A stretch of DNA of 45,698 nt from UMGS1532 sp045542355 (lineage in GTDB: Bacteria > Bacillota > Clostridia > Oscillospirales > Acutalibacteraceae), in assembly GCA_045542355.1 (NCBI GenBank), contig JAZQKX010000006.1:1-45698 (forward strand). The letters run 5' to 3'. The notes under the pieces were generated by a model that saw only the letters and a list, made by a program, of their open reading frames with translations, made no database searches and was not told the DNA's origin. Each line of letters opens with the position of its first letter. The first letter of the stretch is position 1. This document shows positions 31,012 to 39,795 of this stretch, one piece after another. The position numbers and the translations under genes were made by a program.

Positions 31012-33051
31012 TTACTCCTCAACCTTTGAGTCGGCAATAACCTGCTGTGCAATCATAGCGGGGGCTTCTTCATAGCGGGCAAATTCCACATTAAAGGTAG
31101 CCCATCCCTGAGTGATGGAGCGCATAGCTGTTGCAAAATCTCCCATTTCACCCATTGGTACCTCTGCAACTATTTCCTTGTAACGATTGTCAAAGGGATT
31201 CATGCCGAGAACTCTGCCGCGGCGCTTGGTGATATCGCCGATAACATCTCCCATATAGTCGTCGGGAACGTAAACGGTAAGGGTGCCCACAGGTTCAAGT
31301 ATAACAGGGTTTGCATCGGGAATACCTGCCTTGTAGGCAAGGGATGCCGCCATTTTAAAGGACATTTCTGAGGAATCAACGGGATGATATGAGCCATCCA
31401 CAAGGGTTGCCTTTAATCCAACAACGGGATATCCGGCAAGAACGCCCTTTGAAATACTGTCGCGTAGACCCTTTTCAACGGCGGGGAAAAAGTTCTTGGG
31501 AACTGCTCCACCGAACACCTTTTCTTCGAAGATGAACTCATCCTCAGTGGGTTCAAATTCAATCCACACATCGCCGAACTGACCGTGACCGCCCGACTGT
31601 TTCTTGTGCTTACCCTGTACCTTAACCTTTTTGCGAATGGTTTCGCGATAGGCTACCTTAGGTGTACGAAGCTCGATATCTACGCCGAATTTAGCCTTAA
31701 GCTTGGTTTTAATAACATCAAGGTGCTGTTCGCCGAGACCTGAAAGTACAGACTCCTTAGTTTCTTTGTCAATATAGAAGCTGATGGTGGGGTCTTCCTC
31801 GCAAAGACGGTTGAGACCCTGACCGATTTTTTCCTCGTCGCCTTTCTTAATTGGGTAAACCGCCATGGAAAGACAGGGCTTCTGGAATTCTGCAGATTTA
31901 ATTTCAACCTTGCGGTTGGGGTCACATAGGGTGTCGCCTGTTATAACATTTCCAAGCTTTGCAACACAGCCAATATCACCTGCAACCAGCTCGGAGGCGT
32001 CAATCTGTTTGCCACCCTTAATGAACATAACCTTAGAAAGCTTTTCTTCATTTTCGGTGCGCATGTTAAGAAGTTTTGAATCCTGCTTTATTTTACCGCT
32101 TACAACCTTAAAATAGGAAAGCTTACCAACAAAGGGGTCTGCAACGGTTTTGAAAACAACCGCGGAGGCGGGAGAATTAATATCAGCCTCAATTTCGCCA
32201 CCCTCTACAGGATAGGAAACATCTAAGGGTGAGGGGAACATATCAACGATATAATCCACAAAGTGGGGAACACCCTGACCCTCCATATTGATACCAGCAA
32301 ATACAGGGCAGATTTCACCATTAACAAAACCAGCCTTTAATGCCAATTTAATTTCTTCGGCGGTGAGTTTCTCACCCTCAAAGTATTTTTCCATTAATTC
32401 TTCATCAATGGAAGCGGCGGCTTCTACCATAACTGTCCTTAAATTTTCAATATCAGGACTGTCGGGAATGGCTACTTCACTATATTTAATACCATCATAT
32501 TTATAGGCTTTTTGAGCAATTAAATCTATGTAGCACTGCACCTCATCGTTTTCTACAAATGGTACAACCACAGGGCAGATTGCAGAGCCGTATTTACCTG
32601 TTAACTGGCTCATTACCATATAGAAATGGGCTCTGGGGGAATTAAGTTTACCAACAAAGAATGCGACAGGTTTGCCGTTTTTCTTTGCGTTATCGAAGCA
32701 AAGCTCACTTCCAACATTTAAGCCTGATTTACCCGAAAGGGCTATAACTACTGCATCGGCGGCGGTTAAAGCCTCACTGACACCTGCTGTGAAATCGAAA
32801 AATCCGGGAGCATCTATAATGTTAAGCTTTGTATTCTTATACTCTGCGGCATATACTGCGGCAGAAATTGAACAGCCTCTCTTTTTCTCCTCAGCATCAA
32901 AGTCCATCACGGTTGCGCCATCGGCAATATTGCCTATTTTATCTATCTCGCCGCAACTGTAGATAATTGCTTCTGCTAAGGTAGTTTTACCCGAGCTACC
33001 ATGGCCTAAAACAGCAATATTTCTGATGTCCTTTGTTTCGTAGTTTTTCAT
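31012..33051 (-). CDS. Elongation factor G paralogue with degenerate GTPase motifs
   Basis: 679 residues with full EF-G domain order: G domain (1-270), domain II, III, IV (GGHGQFGDVWIEFEP at about 500) and V (PVGTLTVYVPDDYMGDVIGDITKRRGRVLGM). The P-loop is GHGSSGKTT. Switch II is DAPGFFDF, with Phe where EF-G has the catalytic His (DTPGHVDF). The NKxD motif appears as GKLN. Switch I reads KRGCSISAA for the usual RGITI. It belongs to the EF-G-like group often annotated as EF-G 2, with unknown role. The ATG at 33051 is preferred over a GTG at 33063, because the SD-like AAAGGG touches that GTG. Confidence 0.88.
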   Translation of the reverse strand: MKNYETKDIRNIAVLGHGSSGKTTLAEAIIYSCGEIDKIGNIADGATVMDFDAEEKKRGCSISAAVYAAEYKNTKLNIIDAPGFFDFTAGVSEALTAADAVVIALSGKSGLNVGSELCFDNAKKNGKPVAFFVGKLNSPRAHFYMVMSQLTGKYGSAICPVVVPFVENDEVQCYIDLIAQKAYKYDGIKYSEVAIPDSPDIENLRTVMVEAAASIDEELMEKYFEGEKLTAEEIKLALKAGFVNGEICPVFAGINMEGQGVPHFVDYIVDMFPSPLDVSYPVEGGEIEADINSPASAVVFKTVADPFVGKLSYFKVVSGKIKQDSKLLNMRTENEEKLSKVMFIKGGKQIDASELVAGDIGCVAKLGNVITGDTLCDPNRKVEIKSAEFQKPCLSMAVYPIKKGDEEKIGQGLNRLCEEDPTISFYIDKETKESVLSGLGEQHLDVIKTKLKAKFGVDIELRTPKVAYRETIRKKVKVQGKHKKQSGGHGQFGDVWIEFEPTEDEFIFEEKVFGGAVPKNFFPAVEKGLRDSISKGVLAGYPVVGLKATLVDGSYHPVDSSEMSFKMAASLAYKAGIPDANPVILEPVGTLTVYVPDDYMGDVIGDITKRRGRVLGMNPFDNRYKEIVAEVPMGEMGDFATAMRSITQGWATFNVEFARYEEAPAMIAQQVIADSKVEE

Positions 33052-33184
33052 AAGTTGGTACACCCTTTCTTAAAAAGACTTTAATAAAGCCTTTTTTCGT
33101 CATTCAAACAACAAACACTACAAATTTTTAGTTATTTTGCATAAAATATTATGAAAATATTTGTTGTTTTAATTGATTATTCAC

Positions 33185-33213
33185 ATTATATCACAGTGCT
33201 ACTGCATTTTCAA
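33185..33213 (-). promoter_or_regulatory. Promoter of the EF-G paralogue
   Basis: On the minus strand TTGAAA (33208-33213), a 17-base spacer and a perfect TATAAT (33185-33190). A DnaA-box-like TTATTCACA (33177-33185) lies across the predicted transcription start. Confidence 0.7.
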
Positions 33214-33369
33214 TAGTTTTTTACAATTTTGCACTTTGATATTCTGCCGTTGTTCTTCATATTTTTGGCGGTGTTCCAACAATTTTTGTTTATTAAATTT
33301 TCACATACCCTAAAATCTTCGTTCTTTTAGTGTTTTTTTGAGAGTTTTTGAAAATTTAGAGAAAAAGTA

Positions 33370-33398
33370 TTGATAAATTATAATTCGTATGGTATTAT
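33370..33398 (+). promoter_or_regulatory. Promoter of dnaA
   Basis: TTGATA (33370-33375) and TATTAT (33393-33398), 17-base spacer, about 75 bases before the dnaA start. The gap 33052-33476 otherwise is AT-rich, holds the divergent EF-G promoter, and shows no gene. Confidence 0.55.
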
Positions 33399-33476
33399 AT
33401 ATTATGTATTATTTTATAAATTATATATAACTTATAAATATATAGAAATGATAGCTTTATGAAAGGCGGTTAATTT

Positions 33477-34802
33477 ATGAATTCCTACACCGAGCTTTGG
33501 AATGCGGTTTGTAAAATGATGCGTGATAAGGATTTTATCACAGAAGCAGGTTTTAATTTGTTTTTCAGAGATACCTATATCTACGACTATAAAGACGGCA
33601 CAATGTATATTTCGGTTGCCAACGATATGTTTGAGGATGTTCTGAGAAAAACCTATCACGATAATCTTAAAGATTGCTTTGCTTCAATTTTTGGAAAATA
33701 TATCGACGTTAACTACATAGTGAATATAGACGAAACCTTAGGCATAGATGACGAGATTCAACCAGAAGTTGAGCCTTCAATCATAGAGGGTCTGGAATAT
33801 ACCTTCGATAACTTTGTGCTTGGCTCCTCTAATAGATACGCACAGGCGGCTGCTTTATCGGTTGCGGAAAATCCTTCTGTTTATTATAATCCCCTGCTTA
33901 TCTACGGCAACAGCGGTGTTGGTAAAACCCACCTTATGTTTGCTATTAAAAACAGAATTCACCAGCTTTATCCAAAAAAGAAGATTGAATATTTAAGATG
34001 TGAGGATTTCTTTAACCGCTTCTTTGAATCAATGCAATCTGGCACAATGAATCTTTTCCACAACCGTTTCCGCTCGGTGGACGTGCTGTTGATAGACGAT
34101 ATCCAGTTCCTTGAAAATAAGATTCAGCTTCAGGAGGAAATTTTCAATACCTTTGAAACTCTGCTGAGGACAAAGAAACAAATTGTTATAACTTCAGACC
34201 GTCCTCCTAAGGATATTAACAATCTTGACATCCGTCTTATCTCCAGATTTGAAAACGGACTAATTGCGGATATCTCCGCTCCCGACCTTGAAACAAGAAT
34301 CGGAATAGTTAAGGTTAAATCCAAGGCGGTTGGTGTGGATCTTGATGAGGATAAAATTTTCTTTATTGCCGATCAGGTTAAGATGAACACCCGTCAGCTT
34401 GAGGGTATAATAAATCAGATGAAAGCCTATATTCAGCTTCACAAGGAAAATCCCTCTGTTCCCATAATTCAATCCTACATACGGAACATGATGAGTGAAG
34501 CCACCCCCGACCCCTTAACCCTTGATAAGATAATTACTGAGGTTTCAAGATACTATCAGATAAGTGAGCTGGACATCCGCTCCAAAAAAAGAATGGCGGA
34601 TATTGTATGGGCGCGACATGTTGCAATCTATATAACCCATAAAATTACCAGCATTTCAAATATTCAGATTAGTAAAGAGCTGAAGATGAATCACACATCG
34701 GTTGCCCATGCTCTTAAAAACGTTGAAAACAGACTTAATATAGACACCTTTGCCAAGCGTCAGGTAGAGGAACTTATGGAATCATTAAAGCAGATAAAAT
34801 AA
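33477..34802 (+). CDS. dnaA: Chromosomal replication initiator DnaA
   Basis: 441 residues. Domain I (1-80), Walker A YGNSGVGKTHL near 143, Walker B LLIDDIQFLENK, sensor region SDRPPKDINNLD and DLETRIGIV, and a C-terminal helix-turn-helix. The box-recognition motif reads MNHTSVAHAL, where most DnaA proteins have RDHTTVxHA. DnaA binds the boxes in the gap just downstream and opens the adjacent AT-rich DNA. GAAAGGCGG precedes the ATG. The dnaA-dnaN-yaaA-recF order is conserved in Firmicutes. Confidence 0.97.
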   Translation: MNSYTELWNAVCKMMRDKDFITEAGFNLFFRDTYIYDYKDGTMYISVANDMFEDVLRKTYHDNLKDCFASIFGKYIDVNYIVNIDETLGIDDEIQPEVEPSIIEGLEYTFDNFVLGSSNRYAQAAALSVAENPSVYYNPLLIYGNSGVGKTHLMFAIKNRIHQLYPKKKIEYLRCEDFFNRFFESMQSGTMNLFHNRFRSVDVLLIDDIQFLENKIQLQEEIFNTFETLLRTKKQIVITSDRPPKDINNLDIRLISRFENGLIADISAPDLETRIGIVKVKSKAVGVDLDEDKIFFIADQVKMNTRQLEGIINQMKAYIQLHKENPSVPIIQSYIRNMMSEATPDPLTLDKIITEVSRYYQISELDIRSKKRMADIVWARHVAIYITHKITSISNIQISKELKMNHTSVAHALKNVENRLNIDTFAKRQVEELMESLKQIK

Positions 34803-35035
34803 GCCTTAAAAATTATCCACATATCCACACAACTTATTAAAAGTTATGCACCTTCTTGTGGAAAACTTTTCTAAAAATATTTATCCTATTTTTTTCCATA
34901 TTTTATCAACAGGGAAAATTTTTGAATTTTCCAGTCTTTACAATGGTTGCGAGGGTTATCCACACAATCTACCCCCTCTACTAATATTACTATAATAATA
35001 TTATTAATATTATTAACGAAAGGACCTCGAAATTT
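34803..35035. other. oriC: Replication origin oriC (DnaA-box cluster and unwinding element)
   Basis: Between dnaA and dnaN there are two perfect DnaA boxes TTATCCACA (34813-34821, 34956-34964) and near matches ATATCCACA (34821), TTATGCACC (34844), the reverse of TTTTCCACA (34857) and TTATCAACA (34903). After the last box comes a C-rich stretch (ACCCCCTCT) and then 34979-35016, made only of A, T and a few C, with CTA-CTA-ATA-TTA-CTA steps resembling DnaA-trios. This box, GC-cluster, trio order matches the B. subtilis unwinding region. Confidence 0.92.
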
Positions 35036-36139
35036 ATGAAATTCGTAGTTAACAAACGTGAGTTATCCGATGCCATCAGTAAGCTCTCCCGAGCAGTTGC
35101 AACTAAATCCTCTGTACCTGTTTTAGAGGGTATCCTCTTTTCGGCTGAGGAGGGTAAGCTCACCATGGCGGCTTATAATTATGAAATCGGCATGAGAAAG
35201 GAATTAGACATTAATTGTATTGAGGCCGGTGACATTGTTCTCACAGCCAAGCTTCTGGGCGATATTATAAGAAAAATGCCTGAGGAAAGCGTTACTATTT
35301 CTGTTGATGAAAAGCTGGTTTGTCATATTGAAAGTGGTTCTTCCCATTTTGATATTGTAGGTATTGAGGCGGCAGATTTTCCCGAAATTCCCACAACCGC
35401 AGGCGGAAACTATATGTCAATGAACGGCGCAATGCTCAAGTCTATGGTTAGAGGCACTATTTTCGCGGTAGAAGAAGAAAATTCAATGCCTATGTATACA
35501 GGTATTTATTTTGAGGTTGAGGCTGATTATATTAAATTGGTTGCTCTCGACGGACTTAGAATTGCTATCCGTAAGGAAACCACAAAAAATGAAAACACCA
35601 TGAATTTTGTTGTTACAGGAAAATCCCTCAATGAAGTTTTCAGAATGATTGAGGATGAAAGCGAGAACGTTGCAATTCAGGTAACTAATAATCATATAAG
35701 CTTTAGAATTGGTGATTACTACATGGTTTCCCGACTTATTGAGGGAACATATCTTGACTATCAATCGGTTATTAAAAAGGATGAGCAGACAAGACTCACC
35801 GTAAATACTAACGATATAATAGATACAATAGAGAGAATTTCTTTGATTATTAACAATCCTAAAAATACTCCCGTTCGCTGTACTGTAAGCGACGAAGAAA
35901 TGGCTTTCACCTGTGCCACCACAATGGGTAGAGCCAGTGATGTATGCCCTGCTGATAAGAGGGGAGAAAACATTGAATTCGGTTTTAACTCAAAGTTTAT
36001 GCTGGATGCTTTAAAGGCAACCGAAACCGACGAAATTGTGATGTCCTTTAACGGAGATCTTTCGCCAATTAAAATTATGCCAATCGGCGGAGATGATTTT
36101 ACCTATATCGTTATGCCTATGAGGATTAGAAATGCTTGA
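35036..36139 (+). CDS. dnaN: DNA polymerase III beta sliding clamp
   Basis: 367 residues, three repeats of the clamp fold. It begins MKFVVNKRELSDAISKLSRAV and ends PIKIMPIGGDDFTYIVMPMRIRNA; the C-terminal MPMR motif is standard. The ring holds the polymerase on DNA. AAAGGACC precedes the ATG. Its stop overlaps the yaaA start by eight bases. Confidence 0.97.
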   Translation: MKFVVNKRELSDAISKLSRAVATKSSVPVLEGILFSAEEGKLTMAAYNYEIGMRKELDINCIEAGDIVLTAKLLGDIIRKMPEESVTISVDEKLVCHIESGSSHFDIVGIEAADFPEIPTTAGGNYMSMNGAMLKSMVRGTIFAVEEENSMPMYTGIYFEVEADYIKLVALDGLRIAIRKETTKNENTMNFVVTGKSLNEVFRMIEDESENVAIQVTNNHISFRIGDYYMVSRLIEGTYLDYQSVIKKDEQTRLTVNTNDIIDTIERISLIINNPKNTPVRCTVSDEEMAFTCATTMGRASDVCPADKRGENIEFGFNSKFMLDALKATETDEIVMSFNGDLSPIKIMPIGGDDFTYIVMPMRIRNA

Positions 36140-36350
36140 TATAAAGATACACACGGAATATATTCGACTTGACGATTTACTTAAACTTGCAGGAGAGGTT
36201 GCCACTGGTGGCCACGCAAAGTTCTTAATTCAGAACGGCGAAGTTTCATTAAATGGAGAAATTTGCTTAATGCGGGGCAAAAAACTTCGAAACGGAGATA
36301 TTGTTGAGTTTGAGAAAAGAGAATATAAAGTAGTTAATGAAAATCAGTAA
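36132..36350 (+). CDS. yaaA: S4-domain RNA-binding protein YaaA (RlbA-like)
   Basis: 72 residues, a single S4 RNA-binding fold: IRLDDLLKLAGEVATGGHAKFLIQNGEVSLNGE then RGKKLRNGDIVEFE. It is found between dnaN and recF in most Firmicutes; the homologue has been linked to ribosome biogenesis. It overlaps dnaN by 8 bases and recF by 14, so translation is coupled. Confidence 0.93.
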   Translation: MLDIKIHTEYIRLDDLLKLAGEVATGGHAKFLIQNGEVSLNGEICLMRGKKLRNGDIVEFEKREYKVVNENQ

Positions 36351-37413
36351 GATTGAATTAAAGAATTTCAGGAATATAGAGAATCTCGAATTTGAGCCCT
36401 CGGAGAAAACCAACATTATCTATGGACTAAATGCTCAAGGTAAGACAAATATTATCGAAGCGATCTGGATGTTTTCAGGGATGAAAAGTTTCAGGGGCGC
36501 TCACGATAAAGAGCTGATAAAATTTGGATCTGATGAGGCTTGGTTAAGATTGGATTATTTCGGCGGAGGTATGAATAACACCGCTGAGATGAAAATCAAG
36601 GAAAAAAGAAGCCTCACTTTAAACGGAGTGGAATTAAAAAGTCCTGCCGAAATGACCGAGGAAAGCAATATAGTTGTGTTTTCGCCCGACTATCTTTCTA
36701 TTATTAAAGATGGACCCTCATTTAGACGGGGATTTTTAAACAACGCTATTTCGGGGGTTTATAAAACCTATGGGGAACAGCAGAAAAAATATAACCGCGC
36801 TCTCCAACAAAGAAACTCTATTATTAAAGATTTGAAATATAACAGCTTTCTTCTTGAAATTATAGAGGATTATGAAAATGTGCTCTCGGCTTACGGAGAA
36901 AGAATTATTTCTACCCGAAAGAAATATGTACAAAGACTCATGGAATTCATGCCCGAGATATATAGAGGCCTTACGGGAAATAAAGAAGAAATAAAATGCC
37001 TTTATACAACCGAGAATATGGTGGAGGGAAGCCGAGAAGAATTAGCGGAATTGCTTCGAAAAAACCGACAGGAGGATATATCCTGCGGCACAACCTCGGT
37101 TGGTCCCCACCGCGATGATTTAGCATTTTTAATTAACGGAATTGATGGAAGAAGTTTTGGCTCTCAGGGACAGCAAAGAAGTGTTGTATTAGCACTAAAA
37201 CTTGCTGAGGCAGAACTGATGGCTGAAATAAGCGGAGAAAAGCCAGTGGCTCTACTGGACGATGTGATGAGTGAACTTGACCCCTACCGACAGGATTATA
37301 TTCTTAATCACTTAAAGGACTGGCAGGTGTTTATAACCTGTTGTGACCCCTCGGCTCTTGAAAGATTAGAGGGCGGTAAGACAGTTGAAATATCGGCAGG
37401 AAAAATAAAATAG
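36337..37413 (+). CDS. recF: DNA replication and repair protein RecF
   Basis: 358 residues. ABC-type ATPase without a membrane part: Walker A YGLNAQGKTNIIEAI at 31-45, signature loop SFGSQGQQRSVVLALKLAE and Walker B VALLDDVMSELD. RecF helps load RecA at gapped DNA. The start MKISKIELKNFRNIENLEFEP is canonical. It lies in one operon with dnaN and yaaA. Confidence 0.96.
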   Translation: MKISKIELKNFRNIENLEFEPSEKTNIIYGLNAQGKTNIIEAIWMFSGMKSFRGAHDKELIKFGSDEAWLRLDYFGGGMNNTAEMKIKEKRSLTLNGVELKSPAEMTEESNIVVFSPDYLSIIKDGPSFRRGFLNNAISGVYKTYGEQQKKYNRALQQRNSIIKDLKYNSFLLEIIEDYENVLSAYGERIISTRKKYVQRLMEFMPEIYRGLTGNKEEIKCLYTTENMVEGSREELAELLRKNRQEDISCGTTSVGPHRDDLAFLINGIDGRSFGSQGQQRSVVLALKLAEAELMAEISGEKPVALLDDVMSELDPYRQDYILNHLKDWQVFITCCDPSALERLEGGKTVEISAGKIK

Positions 37414-37459
37414 CTTGGCTATATAAAGTAATAGTGAATAATTTCGGTGTTCACTTCGT

Positions 37460-37521
37460 GAACTATATATAAATTCGTTCTGCTGGGCGGAACACCTAAA
37501 AATCTATCATTTAATATCTAA
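37460..37521 (+). repeat. Interspersed repeat, copy 2
   Basis: GAACTATATATAAATTCG, the hairpin GTTCTGCTGGGCGGAAC and a tail ending in ATCTAA match 14269-14330. A further small hairpin (GTTCAC/GTGAAC, 37449-37463) precedes it. It sits between recF and remB. Confidence 0.6.
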
Positions 37522-37534
37522 AATGGAGTGCATT

Positions 37535-37789
37535 ATGTATCTACATCTTGGAGGCAACACGGTGGTAAACAGTCGGGATATAATCGGTATTTTCGACTTA
37601 GACACCGTTACTGTAACAAAGCTGGGAAGAGATTATATTAACCGCGCATCAAAGAGTGGTAAAGTGGTGAATGTAACCTACGAACTCCCAAAATCCTTTG
37701 TTTTAACGATTGAAAACGGGGAAGAAAAGTTATATGTTTCCCAATTAGCCCCATCAACGCTATTAAAACGAACGGAATTAAACAAATAA
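37535..37789 (+). CDS. remB: Extracellular matrix regulator RemB (DUF370)
   Basis: 84 residues from MYLHLGGNTVVNSRDIIGIFDLD. This is the YaaB/RemB family, small beta-rich proteins that in B. subtilis activate matrix genes and whose gene lies between recF and gyrB, as here. The ATG at 37535 is chosen because GGAG (37525-37528) sits six bases upstream; the in-frame ATG at 37523 would overlap that SD. Direct DNA binding is known for the RemA relative; for RemB it is inferred. Confidence 0.9.
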   Translation: MYLHLGGNTVVNSRDIIGIFDLDTVTVTKLGRDYINRASKSGKVVNVTYELPKSFVLTIENGEEKLYVSQLAPSTLLKRTELNK

Positions 37790-37839
37790 AAATCGGTGTC
37801 TGTCGTTAGATACCGAATATCCGATACGGAGGAAATAAA

Positions 37840-39783
37840 ATGAATAACGAAAACATCAACAACCAAATAACCGAGGCTTATGACGAAAATTCCATACAGG
37901 TTTTAGAGGGTCTTGAGGCGGTAAGAAAAAGACCAGGTATGTACATAGGCTCAACAGGTGAGAGGGGTCTGCATCATCTTGTGTATGAAATTGTGGATAA
38001 CTCCATCGACGAGACCTTGGCTGGTTTCTGCGATAAAATATTAGTTGAGCTTCTGGACGACGGTGTTGTAAGGGTTACCGACAACGGACGAGGTATTCCT
38101 GTTGGTATTCATCCTCAAAAAGGTATACCCACAGTATCGGTTGTATTCACAATACTTCACGCAGGTGGTAAATGCGGCGGAAGCGGATATAAAGTTTCGG
38201 GAGGTCTCCACGGTGTTGGTGCCTCTGTTGTTAACGCTCTGTCCAGTTGGTTAGAGGTTACAATCAAGGACGGTCAGCATATCTACATGCAAAGATACGA
38301 AAAGGGTAATATTGTTAACGAACTGACGGTTTTGGGTGACACCACCGAAACAGGTACCAGCGTTACCTTTAAGCCCGACCCCGAAATATTCACCGACACC
38401 ACTACCTACGACTACGACACCCTGCTTTTAAGACTTCGTGAACAGGCATTTCTTAATGCAGGTATCCGCGTAGTACTCAAGGATTGCAGAACAGATATCC
38501 CTGAGCCTCGCGAGGATGACCTCCATTTTGAGGGCGGTATCAAGAGCTATGTTGAATATCTCTTAGAAAAGTCTAAGAAAGACAAATTAAACAACGATGT
38601 TATATATCTCAACACACAGCAGGGGGATTCAGCCGCTGAGATAGCCTTTATCTGGTCAACGGGATATTACAACAACATAATGTCCTTTGCCAACACAATC
38701 CACACGGTGGACGGTGGTACCCACGAATCATCCTTCCGCAACGCATTGGTAAGAGCAATTAATAAATACGGACTTAAATTCAAATTCTTAAAGGAAGCCG
38801 ATTCAAAACTCAAGGCAGAGGACGTAATGGAAGGTCTTATTGCAGTAGTTTCGGTAAAATTGACCGACGCGCAGTTTGAATCCCAGACCAAGGCAAAGCT
38901 TGGTAACACCGCGATGGGCAGTCTTGTCAGCTCCATGATGGCAGACCAGTTGGCAACCTACTTAGAGGAAAACCCCGCCGAAGCCAAGATAATCATGGAC
39001 AAATGTATTTCTGCAGCAGGTGCCCGTGAAGCCGCCCAGAAAGCCAGAGATTTAGAGAGAAAGAAAACCTCATCAAACGGCAGACAAAGACTTCCCGAAA
39101 AACTTGCAGATTGTATTTCTAAAAACCCAGAAGAAACCGAAATATTCATCGTTGAGGGAGATTCAGCGGGTGGCTCTGCCATCAAGGGCAGAAACTCCAA
39201 CTATCAGGCAATACTCTCCCTTTGGGGTAAGATGCTGAATGTTGAAAAGGCAAGAATCGACAAGGTTTACGGCAACGATAAGCTGACCCCTGTTGTGGTT
39301 TCTTTGGGAACAGGTATCGGTGATAACTTTGATATATCAAGGCTTCGCTACGGCAAGATAATTATCATGGCGGATGCCGACGTAGACGGCGCTCATATCA
39401 GCACACTGCTTATGACCTTCTTCTATAGATATATGCCCGAGCTTATTGAACAGGGACATGTATATATCGCTCAGCCTCCCCTTTATAAAGTAAGCCGAGG
39501 CAAACAGCATTACTACGCTTTCTCCGACGAGGAAAGAGATATGTATATCGAAAAGGTTGGCGGTAAAGCCAATGTCCAGAGATATAAGGGTCTTGGTGAA
39601 ATGGATGCCGAACAGCTTTGGGAAACCACTATGGACCCTGAAGTACGCTCCATGCTCCGAGTCGAAATTGAGGATGCCGAAAAGGCAGACGCCGCAATCT
39701 CCATGCTGATGGGTGACGAGGTTGAGCCCAGAAGACTCTTTATTGAGGAAAATGCTCAGTATGTGCAGAATCTTGACGTTTAA
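37840..39783 (+). CDS. gyrB: DNA gyrase subunit B
   Basis: 647 residues. ATP-binding GHKL domain (EIVDNSIDETLAGFC, DNGRGIPVGIH, GGLHGVGASVVNALS), transducer, then the TOPRIM region with EGDSAGGSA and DADVDGAHI for Mg2+ binding. It ends RRLFIEENAQYVQNLDV, typical for GyrB. With GyrA it introduces negative supercoils. GGAGG precedes the ATG. A small hairpin (CGGTGTCT/AGATACCG) lies in the 50-base leader. It is followed 12 bases later by the YcxB-like gene. Confidence 0.97.
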   Translation: MNNENINNQITEAYDENSIQVLEGLEAVRKRPGMYIGSTGERGLHHLVYEIVDNSIDETLAGFCDKILVELLDDGVVRVTDNGRGIPVGIHPQKGIPTVSVVFTILHAGGKCGGSGYKVSGGLHGVGASVVNALSSWLEVTIKDGQHIYMQRYEKGNIVNELTVLGDTTETGTSVTFKPDPEIFTDTTTYDYDTLLLRLREQAFLNAGIRVVLKDCRTDIPEPREDDLHFEGGIKSYVEYLLEKSKKDKLNNDVIYLNTQQGDSAAEIAFIWSTGYYNNIMSFANTIHTVDGGTHESSFRNALVRAINKYGLKFKFLKEADSKLKAEDVMEGLIAVVSVKLTDAQFESQTKAKLGNTAMGSLVSSMMADQLATYLEENPAEAKIIMDKCISAAGAREAAQKARDLERKKTSSNGRQRLPEKLADCISKNPEETEIFIVEGDSAGGSAIKGRNSNYQAILSLWGKMLNVEKARIDKVYGNDKLTPVVVSLGTGIGDNFDISRLRYGKIIIMADADVDGAHISTLLMTFFYRYMPELIEQGHVYIAQPPLYKVSRGKQHYYAFSDEERDMYIEKVGGKANVQRYKGLGEMDAEQLWETTMDPEVRSMLRVEIEDAEKADAAISMLMGDEVEPRRLFIEENAQYVQNLDV

Positions 39784-39795
39784 GGGGTAGGAAAA

